Below are positions 62,296 to 64,000 of a DNA stretch of 64,000 bases, in pieces. A program made the position numbers and the translations under genes. Origin of the DNA: Anaerovirgula multivorans. Its GTDB lineage: Bacteria > Bacillota > Clostridia > Peptostreptococcales > Natronincolaceae. Under the pieces are notes generated by a model. It saw only the letters and a list, made by a program, of their open reading frames with translations. It had not been told where the DNA came from and did not search any database. Where the stretch lies: assembly GCF_900188145.1 (NCBI RefSeq), contig NZ_FZOJ01000001.1, positions 124,001-188,000 on the forward strand, read 5' to 3'. Position 1 is the first letter of the stretch; every line of letters begins with the position of its first letter.

Positions 62296-63341
62296 GATAA
62301 CAATTCCTCCAAATCCACTTGATTTAAGGCTACTATAAAATGGGCTAACAGTTTACCAGTTTTTTCAATATCAGAAATACTTATTGTTTCAACAGAAGTA
62401 TGCATGTATCTTAATGGAATAGATAAAAGTCCAGTTGCTACACCTTCTTTTGAAACCTGCATAGGCCAAGCATCTGTTCCAGTTCGTCCTGGAGCTACTT
62501 CTATCTGATAATCAACGTAATGCTTCCCTGCTACTTCCTTCAACTTTTTAAATACTTCAGGATGTATATTTGCTCCTAATGTTATGGCAGGTCCCTTGGT
62601 CATTTCTATTGTATCAAATTTATTTAATTCTGGTGTTCTTCCAAAACCTACATCTATAGCAATTCCAATTTCGGGGTTGATTCCATAGGTTGAAGTGATT
62701 GCACCTCTAGTACCTACTTCTTCTTGTACAGTACCAACACAGTAAACATCCATATCATGTTTCATTTCCGCTAGTTCCTTTACACATATATACATTGCTG
62801 CAACTCCAGCTCGATCATCGAAGGCTTTTCCTGACATCCAATCATTCAATAAAAATGTTACATTTCTTTTTATCGTAATGACATCACCAATTTTGATTAA
62901 AGACTCTACTTTTTCTTTATTTAAACCTACATCAACCACTAATTCTTCTATCTTTAATGCCTTACTTCTTTCTTGCTCCGTCGTTAGATGGGGAGGCTTC
63001 ACTCCAATAATTCCAAAAACTTTTTCTGTCCCGTGAACAATAACTTCTTGGCATAGCAATGTCCTTTGATCTATTCCTCCGATATTTGTAAATTGAATGT
63101 ATCCATTTTCATCAATTTCTTTCACCATAAGGCCTATTTCATCCATATGAGCCGCTAGCATGATTTTTCGCCCATCATTTTGTGTTCCTTTTTTAACACA
63201 AATGACATTGCCTAATGGATCAGTGTAAATGTTATCAGTATACTGTGCAAAAGATGTATATACTAATTCAGCAATCTCTTTTTCATGACCAGAAACACCA
63301 GTTGCTTCGGATAATTTTTGTAACAATTCTTTTATTTCCAT
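62286..63341 (-). CDS. M42 family metallopeptidase, first of three
   Basis: 351 aa. LAAHMDEIGLMVKEI, KAFDDRAGVAAMY, VQEEVGTRGAITSTY, AIDVGFGRTPE and YMHTSVETIS give the full dinuclear metal set. GRTGTDAWPMQVS is the usual substrate-side segment. Closest in style to YsdC/FrvX proteins. First of the run, 20 bp after cheR with AAGGAAG upstream. Confidence 0.93.
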   Translation of the reverse strand: MEIKELLQKLSEATGVSGHEKEIAELVYTSFAQYTDNIYTDPLGNVICVKKGTQNDGRKIMLAAHMDEIGLMVKEIDENGYIQFTNIGGIDQRTLLCQEVIVHGTEKVFGIIGVKPPHLTTEQERSKALKIEELVVDVGLNKEKVESLIKIGDVITIKRNVTFLLNDWMSGKAFDDRAGVAAMYICVKELAEMKHDMDVYCVGTVQEEVGTRGAITSTYGINPEIGIAIDVGFGRTPELNKFDTIEMTKGPAITLGANIHPEVFKKLKEVAGKHYVDYQIEVAPGRTGTDAWPMQVSKEGVATGLLSIPLRYMHTSVETISISDIEKTGKLLAHFIVALNQVDLEELLSCY

Positions 63342-63361
63342 AAGCAGCTTCCTTTCTTTGT

Positions 63362-64000
63362 TTAAAACATTTTTGTATAGAAAAAAGTTTTAATTGGTGC
63401 TAATTTATATCTATGCGGTAATATGATTTGTTCAGTACTTCCAACAAATAATATACCATTATTATTTAACGATTTATAAAATTTATGATACATTTCCGCT
63501 TTTGTTTCCTCTGTAAAATATATCATTACATTTCTACAGATAATCAAATCACAATCATCTGGATATTTATCCTCCAAAAGGTTATGCTGTTTAAAAGATA
63601 TTCTTTTCTTTATTTCATCAGAGATCTTGTAGCTTTCACTAATTTTTTCGAAATATTTATTTATAAACTCTATCGGGAGATTATCTAGACTCTTTTTTGA
63701 ATAAATACCCATATTGGCTTTAGCTAATGCGCCTTTATCGATATCTGTAGCTATAATATTAATTTCATGGATTGGAAGGAACTTTGTTAACAACATAACC
63801 AAAGAATATGGTTCTTCACCTGTTGAGCATGCGGCACTCCATATTTTAAGCCTTTTTTTGTTTTTTAGTAGTTCAGGAAACACTTCTTTTTCTAATGTAT
63901 TCCACTGTTGTGGATTTCGATAAAACTCAGATACATTTATTGTCAGGTAGTTAACAAATTCTTCTAATAACTTTGGGTTTTTTGTAAGCGCTTCAAAATA
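63362..64000 (-). CDS. cheR: Chemotaxis protein methyltransferase CheR, 5' partial
   Basis: The frame is open to base 64000, so the N-terminus is outside the window. Visible part (212 codons): FVNYLTINVSEFYRNPQQW, the SAM motif IWSAACSTGEEPYSLVML, IATDIDKGALAKANMGIY, and CDLIICRNVMIYFTEETK. CheR methylates glutamates of chemoreceptors with SAM. It is followed by peptidases rather than chemotaxis genes, so it may be an isolated or single CheR locus. A GTG at 63883 is internal. Confidence 0.93.
   Translation of the reverse strand, partial: YFEALTKNPKLLEEFVNYLTINVSEFYRNPQQWNTLEKEVFPELLKNKKRLKIWSAACSTGEEPYSLVMLLTKFLPIHEINIIATDIDKGALAKANMGIYSKKSLDNLPIEFINKYFEKISESYKISDEIKKRISFKQHNLLEDKYPDDCDLIICRNVMIYFTEETKAEMYHKFYKSLNNNGILFVGSTEQIILPHRYKLAPIKTFFYTKMF

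Overview
The window looks like chromosomal DNA from a low-GC, anaerobic, spore-forming member of the Clostridia, closest in style to Alkaliphilus and relatives (my inference; no search was run). The signs are the AT-rich sequence, strong AGGAGG-type ribosome sites, GerA spore-germination genes, a SpoVK-like ATPase, many radical-SAM enzymes and oxygen-independent vitamin pathways. Both ends cut a gene: a D-Ala-D-Ala carboxypeptidase on the left and a CheR methyltransferase on the right.

Left part (1-7.7 kb): the carboxypeptidase end, a pair of flavin/iron-sulfur oxidoreductases, UV-damage endonuclease uvsE, a TetR regulator and a nitroreductase. A graveyard of broken genes follows (Crp/Fnr, tyrosine recombinase and flavodoxin-family fragments).

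The best metabolic unit is at 7.7-16.1 kb on the minus strand. It has a consensus promoter, a cobalamin riboswitch with terminator, two ThiC paralogues, cobT, a methyltransferase and two B12-domain radical-SAM enzymes. This matches the anaerobic bza pathway (bzaA-bzaB-cobT-bzaC-bzaD-bzaE), which makes 5,6-dimethylbenzimidazole, the lower ligand of vitamin B12. Upstream lies a chimera of a truncated arginase and a MerR regulator.

Middle (17.9-31 kb): an intact tyrosine recombinase, a membrane protein/lipoprotein pair, a DegV protein, a germinant receptor set (gerAB on plus; gerAA and gerAC on minus, plus an unlisted small membrane protein), a subtilisin-like protease and a cluster of REP-like hairpin repeats. 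At 31-37 kb is a biotin operon (bioB, a membrane protein that may import a precursor, bioW, bioF, bioD, bioA) with a consensus promoter overlapped by two BirA-type operators.

At 37-38 kb is a small foreign-looking island with truncated ORFs. Then come a LysR regulator, two lipoproteins, an iron alcohol dehydrogenase and an old-yellow-enzyme family reductase. From 44.9 to 57 kb is a conserved Firmicute core block: lexA with an SOS box, a YnbB-type PLP lyase, a sporulation-associated ATPase/GTPase/membrane module, hfq, miaA, mutL, mutS and miaB. The right end holds a UppS-family protein, an aminotransferase, a MerR regulator, three tandem M42 aminopeptidases and cheR.

The most notable unexplained signals are: a family of hairpin repeats whose inner stems covary and which has inserted into itself; a 118-bp structured element present twice at about 93% identity; two further MITE-like palindromes; three copies (one intact, two decayed) of a recombinase whose intact copy carries a decayed lexA promoter downstream; and the arginase-MerR fusion.
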